From: Streptomyces vietnamensis
GTDB lineage: Bacteria; Actinomycetota; Actinomycetes; Streptomycetales; Streptomycetaceae
Direction of reading: 5' to 3'
DNA length: 64,000 bases
Assembly: GCF_000830005.1 (NCBI RefSeq)
Contig: NZ_CP010407.1
Span: 5,398,001-5,462,000 of the forward strand
Positions 44,073-54,036 of the stretch are shown here, one piece after another. A program made the position numbers and the translations under genes. The notes beneath the pieces are model-generated. The model made no database searches and was not told where the DNA came from. It saw nothing but the letters and a program-made list of their open reading frames with translations. Each line of letters begins with the position of its first letter. Position 1 is the stretch's first letter.

Positions 44073-44696
44073 TCAGGCGTGGGGGACCGCCGTGGCGAGG
44101 ACCACGTCGAATTCCTCGAGGCTGCGGGTGGTCGCGCGGGCCTTCGTCGTGGATTCTCCGCGGACCGCCGCGATGGGGCCGCGGGAGGCCGCGAGGGCGG
44201 CGCGGTCGGTGTAGAGGGCGCCGACGGCGGCTCTGCCGTGGTCGCGGTCGACGAGGAGGGAGATGCCGGACAGCCCGGGGATCTGCTGGATCCTGGGCAG
44301 TGCGCTGTCGCGGAACGTGTTCACCAGCAGGTCGACGTCGGACGGCTCGACGTCCATCCGGAGCAGGCGGAACGCCGCGCCGGGCCCGAGGTCCTCCGCG
44401 CGCCGGGCGACCGCCGCCTCCCAGTTGTCGATCGCCGCCGTCTGCGCGAACGGCGACAGCAGCTCGTCCCGCCGCTTGCTCAGCTTCTCGAAGCTGGCCT
44501 CCCGGGAGGCCTCGTCCTCCCACCACGAACCCACCAGGAGCTTGCCGAGCTCGCGGTCGACGAACAGCCCCATCCCGCGGTAGCCCGGCTGCGCCGACAG
44601 CAGCTCGCGCCCCTCGGTCCGGAGCGCCTCGGCGACCCCGTCGAGCGCGGCCGGATCACCCGTTGCGTAGATGCTGCGAACGTACATAGCGCCCAT
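44073..44696 (-). CDS. Duplicated ABM-fold (dimeric alpha-beta barrel) protein
   Basis: 207 aa made of two ferredoxin-like halves. The first has GMGLFVDRELGKLLVGSWWE, the second GISLLVDRDHGRAAVGALY, clearly an internal duplication of the antibiotic-biosynthesis-monooxygenase (ABM) fold. Such proteins include small cofactor-free oxygenases and haem-degrading enzymes; single-chain tandem forms have unknown substrates. ATG 44696 has ggaagg upstream; ATG 44687 is also possible. Divergent from the SARP regulator gene. Confidence 0.7.
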   Translation of the reverse strand: MGAMYVRSIYATGDPAALDGVAEALRTEGRELLSAQPGYRGMGLFVDRELGKLLVGSWWEDEASREASFEKLSKRRDELLSPFAQTAAIDNWEAAVARRAEDLGPGAAFRLLRMDVEPSDVDLLVNTFRDSALPRIQQIPGLSGISLLVDRDHGRAAVGALYTDRAALAASRGPIAAVRGESTTKARATTRSLEEFDVVLATAVPHA

Positions 44697-44940
44697 TCCT
44701 GCCTTCCGGTGGCCTCGTGCGGGCTTGTGTTCCCCCGCTCCATCCGATGGCCGGGGCGGACGACCGGCAACGTGGGCGGGGCAGTCAGGTGACACGGAGG
44801 GGGCGGAGGCGTCCGCCGGAGTTGGCTCGATCGCGTCCGCTCCCGGGGGCGGACGGACCGCCTCCGCGCAGGTGGGCCCCCCGTTCCACGTATCCTCGAC
44901 TGCTGGGGAAACGGGGGAGAGGGATCGCGGAGGTATACAG

Positions 44941-47586
44941 GTGGAGTTCCGGCTGCTCGGCTCCGTCGCGCTGGTGACGGAGGACGGAGACGTAGCCCTG
45001 GGGCCCGCCAAGCGGTCCAGTCTGCTCGCCATGCTTCTGCTGCGCCCCAACAGTGCGGTGAACGTGGGGCAGTTGATCGACGCCCTGTGGGAGGAGGAGC
45101 CGCCCACCCACGCCAAGACCGTCCTCCAGGGGCACGTCTCGCGGCTGCGGGCGCTGCTCGCCGAGCACGGCGCCGAGGCGTACGGGGTCGAGCTCGCCAC
45201 GCAGGGGTCCGCCTATGTGCTGCGGATGCCCGAGTCGTTGGTGGACGCCCATCGGTTCGAGGAGCTCGTCGGGCTCGCCGGGGTGCAGCGCCGGCCCGCC
45301 GACGCGGTACGGATGCTGCGGGAGGCGCTGTCGTACTGGCAGGGGCCCGCGCTCACCGGGACCGTGCACAGTCGGCCGCTGGAGGCCGCCGCCGGGGGCC
45401 TGGAGGAGATGCGCCTCGCGTCGGTGGAAGCCCTTGCGGAGGCGTACGGGCAGCTCGGCGAGCACGGCAGGGCCGCCGCCGTGCTGCGTACCGAGGCCGT
45501 CGCGCATCCGCTGCGCGAGTCCCTGGCCGCCGCGCTGATGCTGGCCCTCGCCCGCTCCGGCCGCCAGTCCGACGCCATCGACTGGTACCACCGGACCCGG
45601 CGGCTGCTCGCCGAGGAGCTGGGCGTCGACCCCGGCGAGACGCTGAGCGAGGCGTACGCGACGCTGCTCCGTTCCGCCGAGCCCGTCTCCGTGCCCCGCC
45701 CCGCCGCCGAGGTCAAGGCCCCCGCGCCCGAGGGCCTGCCGCGCGCCCCGCGCGGCTTCACCGGGCGCGGCGCCGAACTCGCCGCGCTCGATCGGGCGGT
45801 CCGCGCCGGGGACGGCCCCGTCTGCCTCGTCACCGGGCCCGCCGGCGTCGGCAAGACCGCCTTCGCCGTGCACTGGGCCTACGAGCGCCGCGCCGACTTC
45901 CCCGACGGGCGGCTCTTCGCCGACCTGCGCGGCTTCAGCGACACCCCCGCGCCCGAGACGGCCGCCGTCCTGCGGGAGTTCCTGCTCGCCCTCGGCGTCC
46001 CGCCGCTGAAGGTCCCCGAGACCGTCGACGCGCGCGGGGCGCTGTTCCGCTCCCTCACCGGCGGACGCCGGCTGCTCGTCGTCCTCGACAACGCCCGCTC
46101 CTCCGAACAGGTCCGGCCCCTGCTGCCCGGCGGCGACCACTGCGCCACCCTCGTCACCAGTCGCGACCGGCTCGGCGGCCTCGTCGCCTCCGACGCCGCC
46201 CGCCCCGTACCGCTCGGACACCTGCAGCCCGCCGCCTCGACCGCCCTGCTCACCACCGTGCTCGGCGAGGAACGGGTCGCCGCCGAACCCGCCGCCGCCA
46301 CCCGGCTCGCCCGGCTCTGCGACGGCCTGCCGCTCGCCCTCCGCGTGACGGCGGCCCGCCTGGCCGAGCGGCCGCAGTGGACCCTCGACGCGATGGTCGG
46401 CGAACTCGCCGACGAACAGGGGCGGTTGGCGCTCCTCGACGTGGAGGACCGGGGCGTCTCCGCCGCCCTCCGGCTGACCGTGCAGCAGCTGCCCGAGTCC
46501 GCCGCCCGGATGTTCCGCGCGATCGGCCTGCACACGGGATCCGATCTGGACCGGTTCGCGGCGGGCGCGCTCGCCGGGACGACCCCCGGGCAGGCCTCCG
46601 CCGACCTGGACCGGCTCACCGCCGCGCACCTGCTCACCGAGGCCGTCCCCGGCCGCTGGACGCCGCACGACCTGGTGCGCCTCTACGCCCGCCATCTCGC
46701 CCCGCAGGCCGACCCCGAGGGCCTGCCCCGGCTCCTCGACCACTACCTGTACACGGGCCTCGCCGCCGACGCCGCCGCCGAGCCGGGCTCGCAGCCCTGC
46801 TACACGCTGCCCGCCGACGCCCGACGGCCCGCCGCCACGAGGGAGTTCGAGGACCGTACGGCGGCGCTCGACTGGTACGCGGCCGAGCGCCCCGCCCTGG
46901 AGGGCGCGGTCGCCGCCGCGGCCGCCCTCGGGATGCACGACCGGGCCTGGCGGCTCGCGCTCATGCCGTGGCCGCTGATGCTCCGGCGGATCGGGGACGG
47001 CTGGACCCCGCTCCTGGAGACCGGGCTCGCCTCGGCCGAGGCGATCGGCGACCTCGACGCACAGTCACGCGCGCGTGCCCTGCTCGGCTGGATCCTGCAC
47101 GAGGAGGGCCGGAGCACCGAGGCCCTGGTCCACCTGGAGAAGGCGCCCGGCCTGGCCGCCCGGGTCGGCGACCCGATCAGCGAGGCCATCGCGTACGTCA
47201 ACTACGCCGCCGTCCTCGACGCGACCGGCGAGCACGAGCGGGCCGGTCTGCTCATGCTGCACGCCGTCGACCTCGCCGACCGCACCGGCCACCCCTCCAC
47301 CCAGGTGCTGACCCTCCAGCACCTGGCCGGCCACTGCCTGAAGGCGGAGGAGTACGAGGCGGCGCTCGCGCACACCCTTCGCGCCGGGGAACTGGTCGCG
47401 CCCGACGCGGTGGTCGTCCGGGCCTCGCTGCAGATCACCCGGGGCGAGGCACTGGCCGGTATCGGCCGTCTCGAAGAGGCCGCTGACCAGCTGGAACGGG
47501 CGATCGTCGCGGCCGACGCGGCCGGTTTCACGGAGGGTTCGGCGCGGGCGGCGGCGCACCTTTCGCGGCTGTCAGCGGATCGTTAG
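44941..47586 (+). CDS. AfsR/SARP-family regulator with NB-ARC and TPR domains
   Basis: 881 aa. An OmpR-type winged helix (about 1-95, VEFRLLGSVALVTEDG) and a BTAD domain (about 100-250) form the SARP half. The NB-ARC ATPase has Walker A GPAGVGKT (299-306), LLVVLDNARS and CDGLPLALRV. TPR-like helices fill about 640-881. AfsR-type proteins integrate kinase or metabolite signals and switch on secondary metabolism. The GTG follows ggagg by 7 nt. No biosynthetic cluster is in view, so this is probably a global rather than cluster-specific regulator. Confidence 0.9.
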   Translation: MEFRLLGSVALVTEDGDVALGPAKRSSLLAMLLLRPNSAVNVGQLIDALWEEEPPTHAKTVLQGHVSRLRALLAEHGAEAYGVELATQGSAYVLRMPESLVDAHRFEELVGLAGVQRRPADAVRMLREALSYWQGPALTGTVHSRPLEAAAGGLEEMRLASVEALAEAYGQLGEHGRAAAVLRTEAVAHPLRESLAAALMLALARSGRQSDAIDWYHRTRRLLAEELGVDPGETLSEAYATLLRSAEPVSVPRPAAEVKAPAPEGLPRAPRGFTGRGAELAALDRAVRAGDGPVCLVTGPAGVGKTAFAVHWAYERRADFPDGRLFADLRGFSDTPAPETAAVLREFLLALGVPPLKVPETVDARGALFRSLTGGRRLLVVLDNARSSEQVRPLLPGGDHCATLVTSRDRLGGLVASDAARPVPLGHLQPAASTALLTTVLGEERVAAEPAAATRLARLCDGLPLALRVTAARLAERPQWTLDAMVGELADEQGRLALLDVEDRGVSAALRLTVQQLPESAARMFRAIGLHTGSDLDRFAAGALAGTTPGQASADLDRLTAAHLLTEAVPGRWTPHDLVRLYARHLAPQADPEGLPRLLDHYLYTGLAADAAAEPGSQPCYTLPADARRPAATREFEDRTAALDWYAAERPALEGAVAAAAALGMHDRAWRLALMPWPLMLRRIGDGWTPLLETGLASAEAIGDLDAQSRARALLGWILHEEGRSTEALVHLEKAPGLAARVGDPISEAIAYVNYAAVLDATGEHERAGLLMLHAVDLADRTGHPSTQVLTLQHLAGHCLKAEEYEAALAHTLRAGELVAPDAVVVRASLQITRGEALAGIGRLEEAADQLERAIVAADAAGFTEGSARAAAHLSRLSADR

Positions 47587-47703
47587 CGGTACGCAAGCGG
47601 GACGGCAGCGCGGGCCGGGAAGCTGGATACAGCACCGAGTGAGGTGCAGCGGCGCACGTGGACCACGCGCGCCGACCGACCGCGTCAACGGGGGAGAACC
47701 ACC

Positions 47704-48456
47704 ATGCGCAACCACCGCAAGCACACCGTCCTGGCCGCCGCCGCCATCGCCGCCCTCTCGCTGGGCCTGACCGCCTGCGGCGGCGGGGACGCCGCGGGCG
47801 CCAAGGACGCGGGCAGCGCGAGCGCCGCCACCCAGTCCGCCACCGGTGCGGGCGACAACGGCACGACCGGCGGCGGCACGGCGGACCAGACCGCCACGAA
47901 GAGCGGCTCGACCACCGGTGGCTCGACGACCACGGGCGGCTCCAAGGCCGGTTCCACGGGCTCGACCGGCTCGACCGGCTCGACCGGCTCCACCGGCTCC
48001 ACCGGCGGCAAGAGCTCCGCCAAGGCCCCCGCCTGCGCCTACGGCGACATCAAGGTCACGGCGGCGAAGGCGGACGAGGTCCCGACCGAGCACATCACCC
48101 TCACCGCCACCAACACCTCCGGCCGCTCGTGCACCCTGCTCGAGTACCCGCTCATCGCCTTCGGCCCGATCCAGACCGCCAAGGACATCCCGGCCGTCGC
48201 GAAGAGCAAGCCGGCCGCACCGATCGTCCTGAAGGCCGGCCAGCCCGCCTACGCCAACGTGCGGATCGCGCTCGGCGGCGTCCACGAGGACAACAAGGTC
48301 GTGAAGGAGTTCAACGTGAACCTCTTCGCCCCCGAGGGCCCGGCCGAGGGCAGCATCGTCGTCAAGGCCCCCGCCGGCGGCCTCGCCGTCGACGAGGCCG
48401 CCGCGAAGACGGGCTACTGGACGTACGAGCTCCGCAACGGCGCCGACGAGTTCTAG
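47704..48456 (+). CDS. DUF4232 lipoprotein
   Basis: 250 aa. Lipobox LTAC with C25 marks a lipoprotein signal. A Ser/Thr/Gly linker follows, including an (STG)n tract coded by a 9-bp DNA repeat. The folded domain (about 110-250) has the DUF4232 pattern: CAYGDIKVTA, ITLTATNTSGRSCTL, NVRIALGG. The ATG has gggggag upstream. Function unknown; similar domains occur on secreted actinobacterial proteins. A good candidate for strain-to-strain linker-length change. Confidence 0.85.
   Translation: MRNHRKHTVLAAAAIAALSLGLTACGGGDAAGAKDAGSASAATQSATGAGDNGTTGGGTADQTATKSGSTTGGSTTTGGSKAGSTGSTGSTGSTGSTGSTGGKSSAKAPACAYGDIKVTAAKADEVPTEHITLTATNTSGRSCTLLEYPLIAFGPIQTAKDIPAVAKSKPAAPIVLKAGQPAYANVRIALGGVHEDNKVVKEFNVNLFAPEGPAEGSIVVKAPAGGLAVDEAAAKTGYWTYELRNGADEF
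47950..48003. repeat. 9-bp microsatellite encoding an STG linker
   Basis: Six copies of ggctcgacc or close variants, three of them identical, in frame within the lipoprotein gene. Confidence 0.85.
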
Positions 48457-48536
48457 TCCGTACGGGCTCCGGTCCGTACGAGCTCCGACCCGTGCGGGGC
48501 TCAGGCGGCCGGAGCTCCGAGCCGTACGCGGTTCAG
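48457..48536. repeat. 16-bp repeats after the lipoprotein stop codon
   Basis: Three clear and two degenerate 16-bp units (tccgtacgggctccgg, tccgtacgagctccga, ...) start on the base after the TAG and reach the stop of the next gene. The unit resembles the gene's own last codons. Confidence 0.7.
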
Positions 48537-49681
48537 GTCACCAGCCCCGTCTTCGCGCCCGCGCCGCACAGCGGCACCACCGTGAGGCCGGGGCGGGGCG
48601 GGGCCGCGTTCACCGCCGCCCAGCAGGCCACGCCGGTCGCCTCCACGAAGAGGCCCCGGCGGGCCAGGTCCCGCTGGGCGGTGCGGATCTGGTCCTCCGT
48701 CACCGTCAGGAACGTGCCGCCCGTCGCGCGGACCGCCCGCAGGATCTGGCGGGCGCGGGGCGGGGCCGGGATGGCGATGCCCTCGGCGAGGGTGGGGCGC
48801 GCGACGGCCGGTTCCGTCAGGTCCTCCGCGCCCGCGTGGAAGGCGGCGGCCAGCGGGGACACGGCCTCCGCCTGGACGGCGACGAGCGCGGGCCGGTGCT
48901 CGACGAGCCCGTGGCCGTACAGCTCCTCGACGGCGAGGGCGGCGCCCAGGAGCAGGGTGCCGTTGCCGACGGGGACGACGATCGTGTCCGGGAGGCGCCC
49001 GCCGAGCTCCTCCCACAGCTCGTACACGTAGGTCTTGGTGCCGTGCAGGAAGTACGGGTTGTAGACGTGCGAGGCGTAGAAGACGCCCGGCTCGTCGGCG
49101 GCCTCGCGCGCCGCCCGGGCGGTCGCCTCGCGGTCGCCGGGCACCTCGACGATCCGGGCCCCGTGCGCCCGGATCTGCTCCAGCTTCTTGGGGGACGTGC
49201 CCTCGGGCACGTACACGACGCAGTCGAGCCCGGCCCGCGCGCCGTACGCGGCGATCGCCGTGCCCGCGTTGCCGCTGCTGTCGGCGAGGACCGTACGGGG
49301 CCGGAGGCGGCGGGCGTGCGCGGCGAGCATCACGGCGCCGCGGTCCTTGAAGGACAGGGTCGGCATGAGGAAGTCGAGTTTGGCCGAAACGGAGCCGGTG
49401 GCCGAGCCGGTGGCCGAGTCGGTGGCCGATTCGGCTCCCGTTTCGGTGAGGCGGACCAGCGGCGTGCGGCCCTCGCCGAGGCTCACCTCGGGCCCGTACG
49501 GGAGCGGAGGGAGCGCCTCCTCGTAACGCCACAATGAATTCACACGTGACGCGAGTGACGGGAGGGAGACCGGCGCGCTCGCGAAGACGAGGTCCCAGGG
49601 GCCGCGGCACTCCGGACAACACCAGGTGAGGGCGGAGACGGGGGACTGGATCCGGCAGCGGGGGCACTCGTAGGCGGTCAT
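48533..49681 (-). CDS. Threonine synthase-like PLP-dependent enzyme
   Basis: 382 aa fold-type II PLP enzyme. An N-terminal zinc ribbon has C6-x2-C9 and C22-x2-C25. The PLP lysine is K112 in LSFKDRGA, and the phosphate loop is SSGNAGTA. This is the short threonine-synthase type that makes threonine from O-phosphohomoserine, but other beta-replacing enzymes share the fold. Residues 84-99 carry an unusual SATDSATGSATGS duplication. Start is ATG 49681 or 49693; neither has a good ribosome site. Confidence 0.8.
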   Translation of the reverse strand: MTAYECPRCRIQSPVSALTWCCPECRGPWDLVFASAPVSLPSLASRVNSLWRYEEALPPLPYGPEVSLGEGRTPLVRLTETGAESATDSATGSATGSVSAKLDFLMPTLSFKDRGAVMLAAHARRLRPRTVLADSSGNAGTAIAAYGARAGLDCVVYVPEGTSPKKLEQIRAHGARIVEVPGDREATARAAREAADEPGVFYASHVYNPYFLHGTKTYVYELWEELGGRLPDTIVVPVGNGTLLLGAALAVEELYGHGLVEHRPALVAVQAEAVSPLAAAFHAGAEDLTEPAVARPTLAEGIAIPAPPRARQILRAVRATGGTFLTVTEDQIRTAQRDLARRGLFVEATGVACWAAVNAAPPRPGLTVVPLCGAGAKTGLVT

Positions 49682-49873
49682 GAACGCCAGCATGTCAGCG
49701 GTGTGGCACGGGTGTTGCGGAGTTGCGCGGGCCCTTGTGGGATTCCTATGGATCAGCCAACCTTTCGCTCGGCAGCCGGACGTTCGAGACGGCGCGGGCC
49801 TCCCGTGTCGTGTTGACATGTTCACGCCATAACAATCGTGCTCCTGCCTTACCCCACGAGGAGGACCCCCCAC

Positions 49874-51448
49874 ATGTCAGTGATGCGTGCACCGCGTCGC
49901 CGGACAGCCACCGCCGCGGCCATCGCCGTCGCCGCGCTCGCTCTCGGCTCCCTCTCCGCCCTCCCGGCGGCCGCCGCGCAGGCCGCCCCCACGGGCGTCA
50001 TCGAGAACGCCGGGGCCGAGGGCACCGTCCCGGGCAGCTACATCGTCACCCTCGACGAGTCCGCGCAGGCGGAGACCGCCAAGGGCCGGGCCGTCGCCGC
50101 CAAGTTCGGCGCGAAGATCAAGCGGACGTACACCTCGGCGATCAACGGCTACTCCGTCGAGCTCTCCGAGGCGCAGGCGCGGAAGCTCGCGGCCGACCCG
50201 GCCGTGAAGTCCGTCGTCCAGAACCGCGTCTTCCACATCGACGGCACCCAGCCCTCCCCGCCCTCCTGGGGCCTGGACCGGATCGACCAGAAGGCCCTTC
50301 CGCTGAACCAGAGCTACACCTACCCGGACTCCGCGGGCCAGGGCGTCACCGCGTACATCATCGACACCGGCGTACGCATCACCCACACCGACTTCGGCGG
50401 CCGCGCCTCCTACGGCTACGACGCCATCGACAACGACAACACCGCCCAGGACGGCCACGGCCACGGCACCCACGTCGCCGGCACCGTCGCGGGCTCCACG
50501 TACGGCGTCGCCAAGAAGGCGAAGATCGTCGGCGTCCGCGTGCTCGACAACTCCGGCTCCGGCACGACCGAGCAGGTCGTGGCGGGCATCGACTGGGTGA
50601 CGCGCAACGCCGTCAAGCCGGCCGTCGCCAACATGAGCCTCGGCGGCGGCGTCGACTCCGTCCTCGACGACGCCGTCCGCAACTCGATCGCCTCCGGCGT
50701 CACCTACGCGGTCGCCGCCGGCAACGAGACCGACAACGCCGCCAACCACTCACCCGCGCGCGTGGCCGAGGCCATCACCGTCGGCGCCACCACGTCGAGC
50801 GACGCCAAGGCGAGCTACTCCAACTACGGCAGCGGCCTCGACCTCTTCGCCCCGGGCTCCTCCATCACCTCGTCCTGGGGCACCGGCGACACCGCCACCA
50901 ACACCATCTCCGGTACGTCGATGGCGACCCCGCACGTCGCCGGCGCCGCCGCCCTCTACCTGGCGGACAACCCGACGGCGACCCCGGCGCAGGTCTCCAC
51001 GGCCCTCGTGAACGCCGCGACCCCGAACGTCGTCACCAGCCCCGGCACCGGCTCCCCGAACAAGCTGCTGTACGTCGGCGGCGGCACCACCCCGCCGCCC
51101 ACCGGCCCGAAGTTCGAGAACACCACGGACTACGCGATCAACGACAACGCGACCGTCGAGTCCCCGGTCACCGTCAGCGGCGTCACGGGCAACGCCCCGG
51201 CCGCGCTCCAGGTGCCCGTGAACATCGTTCACACCTACATCGGTGACCTCCAGGTCCAGCTGATCGCCCCCGACGGCTCGGCGTACACGCTGAAGGCCTT
51301 CGGTACCGGCGGCAGCGCGGACAACATCAACACCACGTACACCGTGAACGCCTCCTCGGAGGTCGCCAACGGCACGTGGAAGCTGCGGGTCACCGACAAC
51401 GCGGCCTTGGACACCGGGAAGATCGACTCCTGGGCCCTGCAGTTCTGA
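49874..51448 (+). CDS. Secreted subtilisin-like protease (S8) with P domain
   Basis: 524 aa. A signal peptide (about 1-38, cleavage near AQAAP) is followed by an I9 inhibitor propeptide (about 52-123, YIVTLDESA). The S8 domain has D164 (YIIDTG), H197 (GHGTHVAG), oxyanion N284 and S349 ([11 protein letters not shown]), all intact. A C-terminal P/proprotein convertase domain (about 415-524) ends the chain. A gaggaggac ribosome site precedes the ATG. The protein is probably a secreted, self-processing endoprotease of nutrient release. 11-bp repeats start on its stop codon. Confidence 0.93.
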   Translation: MSVMRAPRRRTATAAAIAVAALALGSLSALPAAAAQAAPTGVIENAGAEGTVPGSYIVTLDESAQAETAKGRAVAAKFGAKIKRTYTSAINGYSVELSEAQARKLAADPAVKSVVQNRVFHIDGTQPSPPSWGLDRIDQKALPLNQSYTYPDSAGQGVTAYIIDTGVRITHTDFGGRASYGYDAIDNDNTAQDGHGHGTHVAGTVAGSTYGVAKKAKIVGVRVLDNSGSGTTEQVVAGIDWVTRNAVKPAVANMSLGGGVDSVLDDAVRNSIASGVTYAVAAGNETDNAANHSPARVAEAITVGATTSSDAKASYSNYGSGLDLFAPGSSITSSWGTGDTATNTISGTSMATPHVAGAAALYLADNPTATPAQVSTALVNAATPNVVTSPGTGSPNKLLYVGGGTTPPPTGPKFENTTDYAINDNATVESPVTVSGVTGNAPAALQVPVNIVHTYIGDLQVQLIAPDGSAYTLKAFGTGGSADNINTTYTVNASSEVANGTWKLRVTDNAALDTGKIDSWALQF

Positions 51449-51522
51449 TCCGCGCCTGATCCACGTCTGATCCGTGTCTGATCCGCTCCTGATCCGCTCC
51501 TTGATCCACGTCTGATCCACGT
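51445..51522. repeat. 11-bp tandem repeats on the protease stop codon
   Basis: Seven units of ctgatcc plus a variable cgcgc/acgt/gctc end; six are 11 bp and one is 12 bp. The TGA stop is inside the first unit. Confidence 0.85.
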
Positions 51523-51629
51523 CTGCGCCTGAAAGCGGGGGGCGGTCGCCTGCGGGCGGCCGCCCCTTACGTACGATGCGCGACCGATCGTTTGTTCGCG
51601 TCGACCGCCGCAACAGGAGCCCCGCACCC

Positions 51630-52805
51630 GTGGATCCGATCCAGCCGAGCCAGCCGACCCCGCCGCCCGCAAGCGGCCCGCAGCCCGGAGGATGGCCCGC
51701 CCCGGGCCCGTACACCTCCCCGGGGATGCCGTACACCCCGTACGGTCAGCCCGGCGTGCCCGGCGCCGCCCCGTACGGGCAGCCGCCGCGGCGCACCACC
51801 AACGGCCTCGCCATCGGCTCCCTGGTCTCCGGCATCGTCTGCTGCCTCCCGCCCCTCGGACTGGTCCTCGGCCTCGTCGCCCTCCCGCAGATCAAGAAGA
51901 AGGACCAGAACGGCAAGGGACTCGCGATCGCAGGCATCGTGCTCTCCGCCCTCAGCTCCCTTCTGCTCGTCATCGGGCTCGCGACCGGCGGCATCGGCTC
52001 GGCGTGGCACGACTTCAAGAAGGGCATGGACGAGGCCGCCCGCTCGCAGTCGGCGTTCTCGCTGCGCAAGGGACAGTGCTTCACCGACAGCAGCAAGGGG
52101 ACGGAGTACGCGACGGACATCAGGGTCGTCGACTGCGCCCGCCCGCACAGCGGCGAGGTCAGCGGCGGCTTCCAGCTCACCGGCTTCGACAAGTGGCCCG
52201 GCGAGGACGCGATCGACGAACTCGCGGAGGAGCGCTGCGAGACGATCAACGCGGCGTACGCGATGGACACCTGGGCGATCCCGCGGGACGTCTGGATCGC
52301 CTACTACCCGCCCAGCAGCCAGAGCTGGCGGCTCGGCGACCGGGCCGTGACCTGCGCGTTCTCCGGTCAGAAGAAGACGACGAGGTTCTCGGGCTCGGTG
52401 CGCTCCGACAGCACCACCCTGAACGGGGACCAGAGCCACTTCCTGACCACCGTGAACCCGATCGAGAGGATCACCTACCAGGAGCCGGAGGACGACCCGG
52501 ACGAGGACTTCACCGCCAACAAGGTCTGGGCCGGGGAGCTCCTGGCGGCGATCGACGCGGCCCGCGAGGGCCTGGGGCGGCACTACTGGCCGGGCGAGTC
52601 CACGGCCCCGGTCGAGGCGCTCCGCAAGGAGCTCGCCACCGCCTCGAAGCGCTGGGGCGAGCTGGCCGAGGCGCCCGACGCGGACGCGTACTGGGAGGCG
52701 TACGACGCCGCCTGGGACGCCCTCCCCGAGGACCTGGGCGCGGACGCGCGGACCGCGCTCGGCCTGACGGACACGCTGCCGGAGGGGGAGGGCACCTCGG
52801 TCTGA
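51630..52805 (+). CDS. DUF4190/septum-formation family membrane protein
   Basis: 391 aa. A Pro/Gly/Tyr-rich N-terminus (about 1-60) leads into two membrane helices of a DUF4190 domain (about 62-125, NGLAIGSLVSGIVCCLPPLGLVLGLVAL and LAIAGIVLSALSSLLLVIGLA). An extracytoplasmic domain of the septum-formation type follows, with GQCFTDSS and VDCARPHSGEV and four cysteines. GTG 51630 lies 10 nt after caggag. Role unknown; members are common near actinobacterial cell-envelope genes. Confidence 0.8.
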   Translation: MDPIQPSQPTPPPASGPQPGGWPAPGPYTSPGMPYTPYGQPGVPGAAPYGQPPRRTTNGLAIGSLVSGIVCCLPPLGLVLGLVALPQIKKKDQNGKGLAIAGIVLSALSSLLLVIGLATGGIGSAWHDFKKGMDEAARSQSAFSLRKGQCFTDSSKGTEYATDIRVVDCARPHSGEVSGGFQLTGFDKWPGEDAIDELAEERCETINAAYAMDTWAIPRDVWIAYYPPSSQSWRLGDRAVTCAFSGQKKTTRFSGSVRSDSTTLNGDQSHFLTTVNPIERITYQEPEDDPDEDFTANKVWAGELLAAIDAAREGLGRHYWPGESTAPVEALRKELATASKRWGELAEAPDADAYWEAYDAAWDALPEDLGADARTALGLTDTLPEGEGTSV

Positions 52806-52967
52806 GGGGGGTCTGAGGGGCTGAGCCGGTCCGAGCCGGTCACCTCGCGAGGTGACCGTGGGTAACCGGCGCGTTCATCACTTCGAGTGAAACTTTGGCC
52901 CATGCTTGCGGATCGCGACCGTCGGTTGTCAGGCTGTAGCTGTAAGTCAACCTGAGGGGAGTGTCCA

Positions 52968-53720
52968 GTGACGTTCGGTGAGCAGCCCGCCTACCTGCGC
53001 GTGGCGAGCGATCTGCGGGAGAAGATCGCCAACGGCTCGCTTCCGCCGCATACCCGCCTCCCCTCGCAGGCACGCATCCGCGAGGAGTACGGGGTGTCGG
53101 ACACCGTCGCGCTGGAGGCCCGCAAGGTGCTCATGGCCGAGGGGCTCGTGGAGGGGCGCTCGGGTTCGGGGACCTATGTGCGCGAGCGCCCCGTGCCGCG
53201 GCGGATCGCCCGCTCCGGCTACCGTCCCGCGTCCGGCGCCAGCCCCTTCCGGCAGGAGCAGGCCGCCGAAGGGGCCCGCGGCACCTGGGAGTCGCGCAGC
53301 GAGCAGGAGCCGGCGAGCGCCGAAGTGGCCGAGCGGCTCGGCATCGAGCCGGGGGAGCGGGTGATGCGCACGCGGTACGTGTACCGGGACGGGGGCGAGC
53401 CCATGATGGTCTCCACCTCCTGGGAGCCCCTCGCCGTCACCGGCAGGACGCCGGTCATGCTGCCCGAGGAGGGCCCGCTGGGCGGTTGCGGCGTCGTCGA
53501 GCGCATGGCGGCCATCGACGTGGTCGTGGACAACGTGGTGGAGGAGGTGGGGGCCCGGCCCGGCCTCGCCGAGGAACTCCTGGCCCTCGGCGGGGTGCCG
53601 GGGCACGTGGTCATGGTCGTGGAGCGGACGTACTACGCCTCGGGCCGCGCCGTGGAGACGGCCGACGTCGTCGTCCCGGCGGACCGTTACCGCATTGCGT
53701 ACCACCTGCCGGTGCGGTGA
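52968..53720 (+). CDS. GntR/HutC-family regulator
   Basis: 250 aa. The N-terminal winged helix (about 6-76: YLRVASDLREKIANGSLPP, RLPSQARIREEYGVS) is a GntR domain. The UTRA ligand domain (about 90-250) has ERVMRTRYVY and VERTYYASGRAVETADVVV. The GTG has ggggag 6 nt upstream. HutC-type regulators repress transport or catabolic genes until a small ligand binds; the NCS1 permease gene downstream is a possible target but lies 316 bp away. Confidence 0.88.
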   Translation: MTFGEQPAYLRVASDLREKIANGSLPPHTRLPSQARIREEYGVSDTVALEARKVLMAEGLVEGRSGSGTYVRERPVPRRIARSGYRPASGASPFRQEQAAEGARGTWESRSEQEPASAEVAERLGIEPGERVMRTRYVYRDGGEPMMVSTSWEPLAVTGRTPVMLPEEGPLGGCGVVERMAAIDVVVDNVVEEVGARPGLAEELLALGGVPGHVVMVVERTYYASGRAVETADVVVPADRYRIAYHLPVR

Positions 53721-53774
53721 GCCTCCGGCAGTGATGAGGCCTCCGGCGGTGAGGGGAACCTCCGGCGGCGAGGG
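53721..53774. repeat. 18-bp tandem repeats after the GntR stop codon
   Basis: Three 18-bp units (gcctccggcagtgatgag, gcctccggcggtgagggg, then a variant) begin on the base after TGA. Confidence 0.75.
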
Positions 53775-53821
53775 CGAGGGGCGGCCGGGGCGTCGCCGAG
53801 GAGGCCCGAGCGGGACGCTGG

Positions 53822-53860
53822 TGCCGGGGTGCCGGGGTGCCGGGGTGCCGGGGTGCCGGG
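53822..53860. repeat. 8-bp tandem repeat tgccgggg
   Basis: Four perfect copies and one partial in a non-coding stretch. Confidence 0.85.
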
Positions 53861-54036
53861 TGGCGCGCGGCGTCCGGTGACCGTTCAGCGGGATCGGGCG
53901 TCCGGGAGGTGTGACCAGAAGTTAACGGGTCGTCAATCCGCGTAACGGCCCGGCAACCGCGCGCCGTTCGTCGCCGTCACGCGCGGCTCCTACCTTCCGT
54001 CCGTACCCGCGACCCGGTCGGACGACAGGAACCCCC

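Larger units (their letters stand above)
53721..54036. other. Gene-free region between GntR and NCS1 genes
   Basis: 316 bp. It holds the 18-bp repeats, an 8-bp repeat array, and the permease promoter, which probably lies in the relatively A/T-rich stretch gttaacgggtcgtcaatcc near 53920. No gene seen. Confidence 0.6.

Noticed and set aside
52920..52966. GntR operator upstream of the GntR gene
   Set aside because: Only 5-bp arms (ggttg/caacc) could be found; too weak to call.
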